A stretch of 64,000 nt of DNA from Oxalobacteraceae bacterium OTU3CAMAD1 (GTDB taxonomy: Bacteria; Pseudomonadota; Gammaproteobacteria; Burkholderiales; Burkholderiaceae_D): contig CP099650.1 in assembly GCA_024123915.1 (NCBI GenBank), forward strand, positions 4,402,001 through 4,466,000, in the 5' to 3' direction. The position numbers were made by a program, and so were the translations under genes. Within the stretch, counting starts at the first letter, position 1; the number at the start of each line of letters is the position of its first letter. The notes under the pieces are model-generated. The model worked only from the letters and a program-made list of their open reading frames with translations, was not told the origin of the DNA and did not search any database. Of the stretch, positions 14,459 through 25,162 are shown one piece after another.

Positions 14459-15119
14459 GCGAAATGTATTGAGTAAGTTGGTAACAGATTTATCGAAGAA
14501 ACTAAGTGTACACGCACTGGCCGCCCTGCTCATGTTGTCGGCAGCGGCGAGCGCCTATTCTGCACCAAAAACCGTGCTTGTGCTCGGGGACAGCCTGTCG
14601 GCCGAATACGGTCTGGCGCGCGGCGCCGGCTGGGTGGCGCTGGCCGAGAAAAAACTCAAGGACGAGAAGATCGACGCGGTACTGGTCAACGCCAGCGTCA
14701 GCGGCGAGACCACCAGCGGCGGCCGCACCCGCTTGCCGGCGTTGCTGGCCAAGTACAAGCCGGCGCTGGTCGTCATCGAGCTCGGCGCCAACGACGGCCT
14801 GCGCGGGTTGCCGGTCAAGGCCGCCGAGGCCAACCTGCGCGCCATGAACGAGGCGGCCACCAAGGCCGGCGCCAAGGTCATGCTGGTCGGCATGCGCATT
14901 CCGCCCAACTACGGGCGCGACTATTCGGAGCAATTCTTCGCCATGTATGGCACGTTGAGCAAGGAATTCAAGGCGCCGCTGGTGCCGTTCATGCTCGACG
15001 GCGTTGCCGACAAGACCCAATTGTTCCAGCCCGACCGCCTGCACCCGCTGGCCCAGGCCCACCCCACCATCCTGGCCAATATCTGGCCCGTGCTGCAAAA
15101 AACCATCAAGGCAAAATGA
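14457..15119 (+). CDS. tesA: Arylesterase / acyl-CoA thioesterase I, SGNH hydrolase
   Basis: This is an exported SGNH-fold esterase of the TesA family. After a signal-peptide-like N-terminus (hydrophobic VHALAALLMLSAAASAYSA) come block I GDSLSAEYG with nucleophile S46, block III GANDGLRG and block V DRLHP with the catalytic Asp-His pair. The family hydrolyses acyl esters and acyl-CoA thioesters in the periplasm. The start is uncertain: ATG 14457 overlaps the divergent ATPase start, and downstream TTG codons would still leave a signal peptide. The gene overlaps mnmH by 4 nt (ATGA), so the two are probably translated together. Confidence 0.9.
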   Translation: MRNVLSKLVTDLSKKLSVHALAALLMLSAAASAYSAPKTVLVLGDSLSAEYGLARGAGWVALAEKKLKDEKIDAVLVNASVSGETTSGGRTRLPALLAKYKPALVVIELGANDGLRGLPVKAAEANLRAMNEAATKAGAKVMLVGMRIPPNYGRDYSEQFFAMYGTLSKEFKAPLVPFMLDGVADKTQLFQPDRLHPLAQAHPTILANIWPVLQKTIKAK

Positions 15120-16177
15120 AGTATCCGGAAATTCTCGGCATCGACGACGTGCTGCACCAGTTGAACAGTTTCGACGCCATCATCGACGCCCGCAGCCCGT
15201 CCGAGTACGCGCTCGACCACTTGCCCGGCGCCATCAACGCGCCAGTGCTCGACGACGAACAGCGCATCCGCGTCGGCACCATGTACAAGCAGGTCAATTC
15301 CTTCGAGGCCAAGAAAGTCGGCGCCGCGCTGGTGGCGGCCAACATCGCCAACCACCTTGAGCGGCTGTGGCTGGACAAGCCGCGCGAATGGCGGCCGCTG
15401 GTCTATTGCTGGCGCGGCGGCAACCGCAGCGGCTCGATGGCGCACATCCTGGCCAAGGTCGGCTGGCCGGTGGTGCAGCTCGACGGCGGCTACAAGGCCT
15501 TCCGCGCGCACGTCAACGCCGCGCTGGAGGTGTCGCCGCCGCTGCGCTTCAAAGTCGTGTGCGGTACGACGGGCAGCGGCAAGAGCCGTTTGCTGGAGGT
15601 GCTGCACGCGCACGGCGCGCAAGTGCTGGATCTGGAACAGCTGGCAGCGCACCGGGGTTCGGTGCTGGGCAACCTGCCCAGCCAGCCGCAGCCCAGCCAG
15701 AAGGCGTTCGAGACCGCCATCTGGGACACCGTGCGCCGCTTCGACCCGGCGCTGCCGGTGTTTGTCGAGTCGGAGAGCAAGAAGGTCGGCAACCTGCGCG
15801 TGCCGACGGCGCTGATGGAGTCAATGCGGGCCTCGGACTGTATTTCTCTAACCTTGTCGCGCGCCAACCGCGTGCGCTTGCTGATGGAGGATTACCAGCA
15901 TTTCCTGGTCAGTCCGGCGTCGCTGAACGAACAGCTGGAACATCTGACGGCGCTGCACGGGCGGGAGACGATCTCGCGCTGGCAATCGATGTCCGACGGC
16001 GGCGATATGGCGCCGCTGGTCGAGGAATTGCTTGAACGGCACTATGACCCGGCCTACCTGCGCTCGATCGACCGCAACTTCGTCAAATTCGGCGAAGCCA
16101 CGGTGCTGGAGCTTGACGATATCGACACAGTCGCGTTCGACAAGGCGGCGGCAACCCTGATCGCCGCAGCAAAATAG
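15116..16177 (+). CDS. mnmH: tRNA 2-selenouridine synthase
   Basis: This 353-residue enzyme (also called SelU or YbbB) replaces sulfur by selenium in 2-thiouridine at the wobble position of some tRNAs through a geranylated intermediate. The N-terminal rhodanese domain carries the active cysteine C98 in VYCWRGGNRSGS. The second domain has a P-loop, GTTGSGKS (residues 150-157). It overlaps tesA by 4 nt. No selD or selenocysteine genes are in the window, so selenium supply cannot be judged from here. Confidence 0.94.
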   Translation: MKYPEILGIDDVLHQLNSFDAIIDARSPSEYALDHLPGAINAPVLDDEQRIRVGTMYKQVNSFEAKKVGAALVAANIANHLERLWLDKPREWRPLVYCWRGGNRSGSMAHILAKVGWPVVQLDGGYKAFRAHVNAALEVSPPLRFKVVCGTTGSGKSRLLEVLHAHGAQVLDLEQLAAHRGSVLGNLPSQPQPSQKAFETAIWDTVRRFDPALPVFVESESKKVGNLRVPTALMESMRASDCISLTLSRANRVRLLMEDYQHFLVSPASLNEQLEHLTALHGRETISRWQSMSDGGDMAPLVEELLERHYDPAYLRSIDRNFVKFGEATVLELDDIDTVAFDKAAATLIAAAK

Positions 16178-16221
16178 CGCGCCGGCGACGGCTCATCTGC
16201 CACGTGACCACCCACGGATCC

Positions 16222-16317
16222 ACGTAGGGCGGATTAGCGAAGCGTAATCGGCCATGCATGCGCCGTCGGCGGCTCGCGCACGGCCGATTACGGCGTTCCG
16301 CCTAATCCGCCCTACGT
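16222..16317. repeat. GTAGGGCGGATTA-family compound inverted repeat, copy 2
   Basis: A 96-nt element bounded by ACGTAGGGCGGATTAG on the left and its exact reverse complement CTAATCCGCCCTACGT on the right. Inside, each arm folds on itself (AAGCGTAATCGGCC and GGCCGATTACGG). It resembles the element at 46148-46254. Confidence 0.85.
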
Positions 16318-16389
16318 ATATCCTCGACGACGCCCCGCCTCCCGATCCGCCCTACGCGACGGGCACGGTGCATGGCTAACCTAGGAACC

Positions 16390-16430
16390 ACGTAGGGCGG
16401 ATTAGCGAAGCGTAATCCGCCATGCATCCG
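16390..16430. repeat. GTAGGGCGGATTA-family palindrome, copy 2b
   Basis: A single hairpin unit, ACGTAGGGCGGATTAGCG followed by AAGCGTAATCCGCC, ending CATGCATCCG. It is a half-element compared with the compound copy just upstream. Confidence 0.8.
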
Positions 16431-16494
16431 CCGCCGCGAACTCATCCAGGACCCACCCACCGTAGTGCATCCCCCAAATCAGTGCATCCCTCAA

Positions 16495-16527
16495 CGCCGC
16501 TTGTAACAACTTTGTTACAAAGCGGCG
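16495..16527. promoter_or_regulatory. Palindrome upstream of the TonB-dependent receptor
   Basis: The centre is a perfect 9-bp inverted repeat, TTGTAACAA and TTGTTACAA, separated by CT (16501-16520). It extends outward as CGCCGC/GCGGCG with one unpaired base. No T-tract follows, so it looks more like an operator for a dimeric regulator than a terminator. The binding protein is unknown. Confidence 0.4.
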
Positions 16528-16759
16528 CGTGCGGATTTCTGCACAAAAAAATCCTTCCGGGGCATCCACCCCCTCCAGTTAGCTAAAGTACTTACATAGC
16601 TTTCAGTTTGCTATCTTGGCATACATCTTGCGATAAGGTAATTGTCCCTTACGCCAGTTTCATGCCGGCGTCCCACAACCACGAACCCAAAAGAAAACCC
16701 CGCGACGGGGTCTGGGGACACTTGCGCCTAAATTTTTAAAACCTGAAGGAGCGGCACCA

Positions 16760-19243
16760 ATGAAGCATCCGATGCACACGAAAAAACGCCTGTTGACCCA
16801 AGCCGTACTGCTGGCACTGGCCGCCAGCGCGGCCGCGAACGTCATGGCCGCCGACGCCGACGCCGCCGAGGCTGCAGCCGCCGCAACACCAGCCCCGGCC
16901 GCCGCCGGCGACAACATCTCCGCCGTCATTGTCACCGGCACCCGTCGCGGCGGCCTGAAGGCCGTCGACAGCGCATCGCCGATCCAGGTGCTCGATTCAG
17001 GCTCGCTGGAACGCACCGGCCAGCCCGACCTGATCCAGGCGCTGGCGCAGAACCTGCCCTCCTTCACCGCCCAGGCCTTCGGCGGCGACACCGCCAACAT
17101 GACCTTGTCGGCCCGCCTGCGCGGCCTGAGCCCGAACAATACCCTGGTGCTGGTCAACGGCAAGCGCCGCCACACCACCGCCAACCTGGCCGTGCTGGCC
17201 GGCCCGTTCCAGGGCGGCGCCGCGACCGACCTGAACTTCATCCCGGTGGCCGCCATCGATCACATCGAAGTGCTGCAGGACGGCGCCGCCGCCCAGTACG
17301 GCACCGACGCGATCGCCGGCGTGATCAACATCATCCTCAAAAACGATAGCTCGGGCGGCTCGCTGACCGGCACCGCCGGCCGCTACTTCGACGAGGGCGG
17401 CAAGACCGGCGACGCCAGCTTCAACATCGGCTTCGAACCGAGCGCCAACAGCTACCTGAACCTCACCGGCGAAACCAAGTACCACGGCCACAGCATGCGC
17501 TCGGACGTCGATCCGCGCGTGACCAACCCGGCCAACCTGGCGTCGATGCCGACCCTGACCCAGGCCGACGGCTACCCGTACGCCAACAAGATCTCCGGCG
17601 ACGCCGCCTACCACCTGAACCTGCTGTCCCTGAACGGCGGCATCGACCTGGGCGGCACCGAGCTGTACACCATCGCCACCTACGGCGAGAAGAAAGCCGA
17701 CTCGTTCCAGAACTACCGCGTGCCCAACCGCATTCCGCGCATGTACCCGAACGGCTTCAACCCCAAGCAAACCCTCGACGAAACCGACTACGGCTTCACC
17801 GGCGGCGCCAAGGGCGAGCTGGCCGGCTGGAACTGGGACCTGAGCAGCACCTACGGCAAGGACGAGGCCAAGATCGGCGTCAAGAACTCCGGCAACATCT
17901 CGCTGTTCAACGACACCGGCGCCTCGCCGACCTTGTTCCACGCGGGAACCTTCACCGCCACCCAGTGGACCACGTCGCTGGAGGTGAACCGCGAGTTCGC
18001 CGTCGGCTGGGCCTCGCCGCTGTCGGTGGCCGGCGGCGTCGAGTACCGCCGCGACGGCTACGAGATCGGCGCCGGCGACCCTGCCTCGCGTTACAAGGAA
18101 GGCTCGCAATCGTATCCGGGCTTCTCGCTGACCGACGCCGGCAAGCACGACCGCAACAACAAATCGGTCTACGTCGATGTCGCCGGCTCGCCGATCGCCA
18201 ACCTGAAGATAGACGTCGCCGCCCGCTTCGAGGACTACAGCGACTTCGGCAGCGCGCGCGTGGGCAAGTTCACGGCCCGCTACGACTTCACGCCGGCGTT
18301 CGCGCTGCGCGGCACGGTCAGCAACGGCTTCCGCGCGCCGACCATGGCCGAACAATACTATTCGGCCACCAACGTCTCGCCGACGCAGGCCTCGGTGCAG
18401 TTGGCGCCGAACTCGCCGGCCGCCGCGCTGGTCGGCATCAACGGCCTGAAACCGGAGAAGTCGCAGAACTACAGCCTGGGCATGGTGTTCCATCCGGTAC
18501 CGAAGGCGACGGTAACGGTGGACGCCTACAGCATCAGCATCCACGACCGCATCGTCGGCAGCGGCACCTTGTTCGGCTCGGGCAACACGGTCAATTCGCC
18601 GGCCGTGGTGGCGGCCATCCGCGCCAACGGCAACATCCTCGACCCGACGGTCACGCGCACCGGCATCAGCGTGTTCTCGAACGCGGCCAACACGCGCAAC
18701 AAGGGCATCGAAGCGGTGCTGTCGTACGGCAGCAATTTCGGCGATATGGGCCGGGTGGACTGGTCGGCGGCGGCCAACTACAACAAGGTCACGGTGACCA
18801 AGGTCAACCAGGCGCCGTCGCAGTTGCTGCCGCAGCGCCTGCTCGACCAGTCGGCCATCGCGTCGCTGGAGAACTCGTCGCCGAAGGTGCGCGTCAACCT
18901 GGGCGGGCTGTGGAAGAAGGGAGACTGGACCGTCAACCTGCGGGAATCGATTTACGGGCCGTCGTCGGGGTATAGCTCGCTCAACAACGTCACCTACTTC
19001 GAGACCAAGATCGACACCTTGTTCACAACGGATCTGGAGGTATCGTACCGGGTAACGAAGGCGGTGACGGTATCGGCCGGCGCCAACAACCTGTTCAACA
19101 AGTATCCGGGCAAGGTCAATCAGGAGTATGTGGCGGCGGCGCGCGCGGCGCTGAACACGGCGGCGGTGACGCAGTATCCGTCGTTCTCGCCGATCGGCAT
19201 CAACGGTGGATATTATTACGCGCGGGTCGGTTACACCTTCTAA
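16760..19243 (+). CDS. TonB-dependent outer-membrane receptor
   Basis: This is an 827-residue outer-membrane receptor with a cleavable signal peptide (MKHPMHTKKRLL... ASAAANVMA). An Ala-rich linker leads to the TonB-box region (SAVIVTGTRR), the plug domain (about 60-190, with LRGLSPNNTLVLVNGKR and VLQDGAAAQYGTDAIAGVIN) and a 22-strand-type barrel ending in the aromatic residue of VGYTF. AAGGAG precedes the ATG. The substrate cannot be read from sequence: no transporter, esterase or regulator flanks it. A strong bidirectional terminator and a repeat lie downstream. Family certain, ligand unknown. Confidence 0.92.
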   Translation: MKHPMHTKKRLLTQAVLLALAASAAANVMAADADAAEAAAAATPAPAAAGDNISAVIVTGTRRGGLKAVDSASPIQVLDSGSLERTGQPDLIQALAQNLPSFTAQAFGGDTANMTLSARLRGLSPNNTLVLVNGKRRHTTANLAVLAGPFQGGAATDLNFIPVAAIDHIEVLQDGAAAQYGTDAIAGVINIILKNDSSGGSLTGTAGRYFDEGGKTGDASFNIGFEPSANSYLNLTGETKYHGHSMRSDVDPRVTNPANLASMPTLTQADGYPYANKISGDAAYHLNLLSLNGGIDLGGTELYTIATYGEKKADSFQNYRVPNRIPRMYPNGFNPKQTLDETDYGFTGGAKGELAGWNWDLSSTYGKDEAKIGVKNSGNISLFNDTGASPTLFHAGTFTATQWTTSLEVNREFAVGWASPLSVAGGVEYRRDGYEIGAGDPASRYKEGSQSYPGFSLTDAGKHDRNNKSVYVDVAGSPIANLKIDVAARFEDYSDFGSARVGKFTARYDFTPAFALRGTVSNGFRAPTMAEQYYSATNVSPTQASVQLAPNSPAAALVGINGLKPEKSQNYSLGMVFHPVPKATVTVDAYSISIHDRIVGSGTLFGSGNTVNSPAVVAAIRANGNILDPTVTRTGISVFSNAANTRNKGIEAVLSYGSNFGDMGRVDWSAAANYNKVTVTKVNQAPSQLLPQRLLDQSAIASLENSSPKVRVNLGGLWKKGDWTVNLRESIYGPSSGYSSLNNVTYFETKIDTLFTTDLEVSYRVTKAVTVSAGANNLFNKYPGKVNQEYVAAARAALNTAAVTQYPSFSPIGINGGYYYARVGYTF

Positions 19244-19252
19244 TCCATCGTT

Positions 19253-19318
19253 AACCCGCAACCCGGACGCCGGGGTCGGACCCGCAGGGTCCGACCCCAT
19301 GTGGCCGCAGTGCGGGTT
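19253..19318. repeat. Compound palindrome family A, copy 1
   Basis: The outer arms AACCCGCA (19253) and TGCGGGTT (to 19318) enclose the core GGGGTCGGACCC / GGGTCCGACCCC (19272-19298). It sits between the convergent ends of the receptor gene and ppiD. Confidence 0.85.
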
Positions 19319-19344
19319 GGCGGCCGGCGCATGACGGCCGCAAT

Positions 19345-19384
19345 AAAAAAGCCCCGAACGTTTTTGGCGTTCGGGGCTTTTTTT
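19345..19384. terminator. Bidirectional rho-independent terminator
   Basis: AAAAAAGCCCCGAACG, a short loop, then CGTTCGGGGCTTTTTTT: a 10-bp G/C-rich stem with T-tracts on both strands. It is placed to end both the receptor transcript and the convergent ppiD transcript. Confidence 0.93.
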
Positions 19385-19401
19385 GTCTTGCTAACTCAAG
19401 C

Positions 19402-21312
19402 TTATTTTACTTCGGTGACCGCTGCCGTCTGGATCGGCTTGATGATCTTGACCTTGGCGCGTTCCTTCAGCAGCTGGATGTACTCGTACATCTCTTGCTG
19501 CGCGACGATGGTGTTGATCTGCTCGGCTTCCGTTTTGCGGCGCTCGGCATCCTGCTCGGCCGGCTGCTGCACCTTGCCGATGCGATAGATGCCGTAACCC
19601 ATGCCCGGCACGTCCACGCCCACGTAGGCCGGCAGCTTGCTGGTGTCGGCTTTCATGACTTCCTGCATGGCCAAGCCGTTGATGCCTTCGGCCTTGGCGC
19701 GCGATACCAGCTTGGCAGCGCCAAAGCCGGTGGCGTCGCCCGATTTCTTGAACGCGGCCAGTTTGTCGGCGCCGGCCTTGGTGGCCAGCTTGTTGGCTTC
19801 TTCCATGGTCACGCGCTGACGGATGCCGGCATCGACTTCGGCCAGCGGACGCTTCGAGGCAGGCTTGAATTCGACGATGCGGCCGGCGATCAAGGTGCTC
19901 GGCGCGGATTCGACCGCTTCGGTGTTGCGCTTGCTGCTGATCGAGTCGTTCGAGAACAGCGCGGCCAGGAACTTGGCGTTGTTATACGGCGCCGGGCCGG
20001 CCATCGGCGATGGATTGCGCGAGACGTTGGCGGCCGTTTCAATCTTCAGGCCCAGCTTGTCTGCGACCGGCTTCAGGCTGTCGGACTGCTCGTAGACGGT
20101 GTTGGTGAACGCTTCAGCCATTTCCGAATACTTCTTGGCGGCCTTTTGCTTTTTCAGCGCCTCGGCCACTTCGGTCTTGACCGCGTCGAGCGGCTTGACG
20201 ACGGCCGGCGTCAGCGCGCTGACGGTCAGCACGTGGAAACCGAATTCCGATTGCACGGCGTCGCTGATCTCGCCCTGCTTGAGCTTCATGACGGCGGCCT
20301 CGACCGGCGCCGGCAGCACGCCTTTGGTGACGATGTCCAGATCGCCGCCCTGCTCGGCCGATACCGGATCTTCGGACTTGGCCTTGGCAACCTTGGCGAA
20401 GTCGGCCGGGTTCTTGCGCAGCTCGGCGACGATGGCGTCGGCCTTGGCTTTGGCGGCGGCGGTCTCGGCGGCGTTGGCGCCCTTCTTCAGGCCGATCAAC
20501 ACGTGCGCGGCGCGGCGCGTTTCCGGCGTCGTGAAGGCGGCCTGGTTGGCGTTGTAGTAGGTGGCGACTTCGGCGTCGGTGACGGCGATCTGGCTCATCA
20601 CGGCGTCGCTGTTGAGGACCACGTATTCGATCTTGGCCTGCTCGGGCACTTCAAAGAACTTGCCGTTCTTTTCGTAGTAGGCCTTGACCATCTCGTCGGT
20701 GACTTTGACCTGCGGCACGAAATCGGCGATCGGCAGCAACAGTTCCTGCACTTCGCGTTCCTGCGCGCCGATGTCCGACAGCGTCTTGGCGACGCTGCGC
20801 GGGGCGAAACCGGTGCTTTGCACCGAGCCGGCCAGCTGCTGCAGGGCCATGTCGCGGCGCATGCGGGCGTCGTTCATGGCCGGGGTCAAGCCCTGGGAGG
20901 CCAGTATCTGCTTGTAGCGCTCCATGTCGAAGGTGCCCGGGCCGCCGAACAGTTCGGTGATGGCCTTTTGCAGCTGGGCGTCGGTGACGCTCAGGTTCGA
21001 ACGGGTCACTTCGGCGGCGATCGCGCGTTCGGCGATCAGCTGGTCGAGCAGGTTTTGCCGGAACTCGGGGGTGTCGAACATCTTCTGGTCGAACTGCTCG
21101 CCCATGCGCTGGCGGTAGCTGTCGAGCTGGTTGCGCAGCGCGTTGTCGAACTCTTGCTGGCTCACCGGTTGACCGGCGACCTTGGCGATCGTGGTGGCGT
21201 CGTCGCCGAAGCCTTTGTAGCCCTCGAGGCCGACTAACGCGAACGAAGGCACGATGATGATCGCCAGGAGAATCTGCATCAAGCGTTGATGGGTACGAAT
21301 AAATTCAAACAT
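19402..21312 (-). CDS. ppiD: Periplasmic peptidyl-prolyl isomerase / chaperone PpiD
   Basis: This 636-residue protein is anchored by one N-terminal membrane helix (LMQILLAIIIVPSFALVG, about residues 10-30). It has a SurA-type chaperone region (about 35-240, with QEFDNALRNQLDSYRQRMGEQ), one parvulin PPIC domain (about 260-365, around RRAAHVLIGLKKG and VSAEQGGDLDIVTKG) and a C-terminal helical region. The family works at the Sec translocon exit on newly exported proteins. I chose the ATG at 21312 (MFEFIRTHQR) because this is where the family begins; the open frame upstream runs through a repeat. It follows the tRNA-Asp genes, as in many betaproteobacteria. Confidence 0.94.
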   Translation of the reverse strand: MFEFIRTHQRLMQILLAIIIVPSFALVGLEGYKGFGDDATTIAKVAGQPVSQQEFDNALRNQLDSYRQRMGEQFDQKMFDTPEFRQNLLDQLIAERAIAAEVTRSNLSVTDAQLQKAITELFGGPGTFDMERYKQILASQGLTPAMNDARMRRDMALQQLAGSVQSTGFAPRSVAKTLSDIGAQEREVQELLLPIADFVPQVKVTDEMVKAYYEKNGKFFEVPEQAKIEYVVLNSDAVMSQIAVTDAEVATYYNANQAAFTTPETRRAAHVLIGLKKGANAAETAAAKAKADAIVAELRKNPADFAKVAKAKSEDPVSAEQGGDLDIVTKGVLPAPVEAAVMKLKQGEISDAVQSEFGFHVLTVSALTPAVVKPLDAVKTEVAEALKKQKAAKKYSEMAEAFTNTVYEQSDSLKPVADKLGLKIETAANVSRNPSPMAGPAPYNNAKFLAALFSNDSISSKRNTEAVESAPSTLIAGRIVEFKPASKRPLAEVDAGIRQRVTMEEANKLATKAGADKLAAFKKSGDATGFGAAKLVSRAKAEGINGLAMQEVMKADTSKLPAYVGVDVPGMGYGIYRIGKVQQPAEQDAERRKTEAEQINTIVAQQEMYEYIQLLKERAKVKIIKPIQTAAVTEVK

Positions 21313-21448
21313 GGTCAGCCAATTCGGATTGAGTGGAACTTGCACATACAAAAAAGGCGAACTCGCGTTCGCCAATTCCGGTTGGCGGATTTTACAGTGC
21401 CCCCCTGCCCTTAGCAAGGGTAAATCATGGTAGAACGGCACGGCGTTC

Positions 21449-21512
21449 AACCCGCACTTCCAACCTGGGGTCGGACCCGGCGGGTCCGACCCCGCCGGGC
21501 CCTGCGGGGGTT
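21449..21512. repeat. Compound palindrome family A, copy 2
   Basis: Left arm AACCCGCA (21449-21456), core GGGGTCGGACCC / GGGTCCGACCCC (21467-21493), and a degenerate right arm TGCGGGGGTT. It lies between the tRNA-Asp terminator and ppiD. It is one of the copies not placed between convergent genes. Confidence 0.8.
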
Positions 21513-21580
21513 TATTTCCGGCGGTGCGCCATATAATAAAACCGACATCCCGATATTCAAGTGCGATATTCAAACGCACA

Positions 21581-21618
21581 AAAGAAAAACCCCGCAGCTC
21601 ATTATAAGCTGCGGGGTA
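21581..21618 (-). terminator. Terminator of the hupB/tRNA transcript
   Basis: On the minus strand, ACCCCGCAGCT, an 8-nt loop, AGCTGCGGGGT and then TTTTCTTTTG. It lies about 10 nt beyond the 3' end of the distal tRNA-Asp. Confidence 0.92.
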
Positions 21619-21627
21619 TCTTGTTCT

Positions 21628-21704
21628 TGGCGGAGCGGACGGGACTCGAACCCGCGACCCCCGGCGTGACAGGCCGGTATTCTAACCAACTGAACTACCG
21701 CTCC
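21628..21704 (-). tRNA. tRNA-Asp (anticodon GTC), distal copy
   Basis: A 77-nt tRNA on the minus strand, beginning GGAGCGGTAGTTCAG, with anticodon loop CCTGTCACG, the T-arm GGTTCGAGTCC and an encoded CCA end. The mature sequence appears identical to the neighbouring copy at 21733-21809. Confidence 0.98.
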
Positions 21705-21732
21705 TTTGGGTCATACATATATAGCATTTTGT

Positions 21733-21809
21733 TGGCGGAGCGGACGGGACTCGAACCCGCGACCCCCGGCGTGACAGGCCGGTATTCTAACCAACTGAAC
21801 TACCGCTCC
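21733..21809 (-). tRNA. tRNA-Asp (anticodon GTC), proximal copy
   Basis: The second tRNA-Asp gene, 28 nt upstream of the first in the direction of transcription, with the same 77-nt mature sequence and encoded CCA. Likely one precursor transcript with tRNA-Val. Confidence 0.98.
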
Positions 21810-21853
21810 AACAAAACACTGGGTACAACACTTTACTGCTAATGCCGCAAAAC

Positions 21854-21929
21854 TGGTGGGCGGTGAGAGGCTCGAACTCCCGACCTAAGCCTTGTAAGGG
21901 CTCCGCTCTACCAACTGAGCTAACCGCCC
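21854..21929 (-). tRNA. tRNA-Val (anticodon TAC)
   Basis: A 76-nt tRNA on the minus strand: GGGCGGTTAGCTCAG, anticodon loop CTTACAA, GAGTTCGAGCCTC and encoded CCA. It is first in the Val-Asp-Asp cluster, 60 nt after hupB. Confidence 0.98.
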
Positions 21930-21989
21930 GTTTTGCCGCTTTTTCATCCAGTGAACCACTCATTTACATGAGCTGCTCACCGAAGTCCG

Positions 21990-22262
21990 TTAGTTTACAG
22001 CATCTTTCAAAGCTTTACCAGCTTTAAATTTAGGAACTTTTGCTGCTTCGATGGTGATCTCTTCCTTGGTGCGCGGATTGCGGCCGGTACGGGCGGCGCG
22101 TTCGCTCACGGAGAAGGTACCAAAGCCGACCAGGGTCACGCTGTCGTTGTTTTGCAGGGTCGTGGTCACGCCGTCGATCACCGCGTCCAGCGCGCGCGCA
22201 GCGGCAGCTTTCGAGATGTCAGCGGAAGTGGCAATATGGTCGATCAATTCAGTCTTATTCAA
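21990..22262 (-). CDS. hupB: DNA-binding protein HU-beta
   Basis: A 90-residue HU subunit, a small basic protein that bends and compacts DNA. The family signature is complete: [11 protein letters not shown], the core [25 protein letters not shown] that forms the DNA-clasping arm, and [17 protein letters not shown] at the end. A GGGGAA lies before the ATG. The order lon-hupB-tRNA-ppiD is the conserved betaproteobacterial one. A terminator separates it from lon. Confidence 0.97.
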   Translation of the reverse strand: MNKTELIDHIATSADISKAAAARALDAVIDGVTTTLQNNDSVTLVGFGTFSVSERAARTGRNPRTKEEITIEAAKVPKFKAGKALKDAVN

Positions 22263-22412
22263 AGCAATTCCCCGTCACAAAGGTTATATCGTTTAGCCGC
22301 TAAACTCCGGTATTTAAAACCGCAGTCCTGGCCGAGAAAAATCTCAGGCCGTATTAAACAAGCCAGCCCCGTGTCGTGTCAAGCGCTGCACTGTAGAAAA
22401 GTGGGCCAAAAT

Positions 22413-22444
22413 AAAAAACAGGCGCTATAAAAGCGCCTGTTTTT
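22413..22444. terminator. Terminator between lon and hupB
   Basis: AAAAAACAGGCGCT, a short loop and AGCGCCTGTTTTT. The T-tract is good on both strands. It lies 30 nt after the lon stop on the minus strand and should give hupB its own transcript. Confidence 0.9.
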
Positions 22445-22474
22445 GCAATACCAGATACTAATGCTGAACAAAAG

Positions 22475-24886
<2,412 letters not shown>

Positions 24887-24959
24887 GGCGTACCTTATGT
24901 GAAAGCGTGATTATGATGTGGGCGCTGATATGCCGAATCACAAGACCGGACTACAAGAA

Positions 24960-24988
24960 ATAATTCCCTTAAAAAAGAGTCTTTTCAA
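24960..24988 (-). promoter_or_regulatory. Likely lon promoter
   Basis: On the minus strand, TTGAAA (24988-24983) is followed after exactly 17 nt by AATTAT (24965-24960). A second, heat-shock-like arrangement, CTTGTGA with CCCACAT about 15 nt on, lies nearer the gene. Lon is commonly heat-inducible, but the sigma-32 reading is weak. Confidence 0.5.
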
Positions 24989-25021
24989 AGTGGCCAGCCC
25001 ATTCTAAAAGAACCATCCAAT

Positions 25022-25062
25022 AAAAAAGCCACGCGCGACAGCGGCTGTCACGTGTGGCTTTT
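25022..25062. terminator. Terminator downstream of clpX
   Basis: AAAAGCCAC on one side and GTGGCTTTT on the other, with a paired inner section around CGACAGCGGCTGTCA. On the minus strand it is followed by a T-rich run, about 100 nt after the clpX stop. Confidence 0.85.
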
Positions 25063-25162
25063 CGAATGAAGCCTGCTCTTTTATTGATTTAAATTGTACC
25101 GCCTTGCCTCACGGATGCGAAATGAATTTTGCGTCGGCGTGGGGCAAGTGTGCACAAGTTAT

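Larger units (their letters stand above)
16178..16759. other. 582-nt intergenic region: repeats, a palindrome and the receptor leader
   Basis: No gene is seen. The left half holds GTAGGGCGGATTA-type repeats (separate entries), including a degenerate piece near 16350-16363. A 33-nt imperfect palindrome sits at 16495-16527. The A/T-richer stretch 16560-16645 is the likely promoter zone of the TonB-dependent receptor; a TTGGCA with a weak -10 at 17 nt is present but not convincing. A short G/C stem without a T-tract (about 16696-16713) lies in the leader, and AAGGAG precedes the receptor ATG. Confidence 0.6.
21313..21627. other. 315-nt gap between ppiD and the tRNA-Asp genes
   Basis: No gene is seen. 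The gap holds the ppiD leader, the family A repeat copy and the terminator of the tRNA transcript (separate entries). Confidence 0.6.

Noticed and set aside
16222..16430. Clustered repeats considered as a CRISPR array
   Set aside because: Units are inverted as well as direct, spacing is irregular, and there are no cas genes; this is a palindromic intergenic repeat family.
16997..19300. Minus-strand open frame of 767 codons
   Set aside because: Antisense of the TonB-dependent receptor, which has a signal peptide, plug and barrel end on the plus strand.
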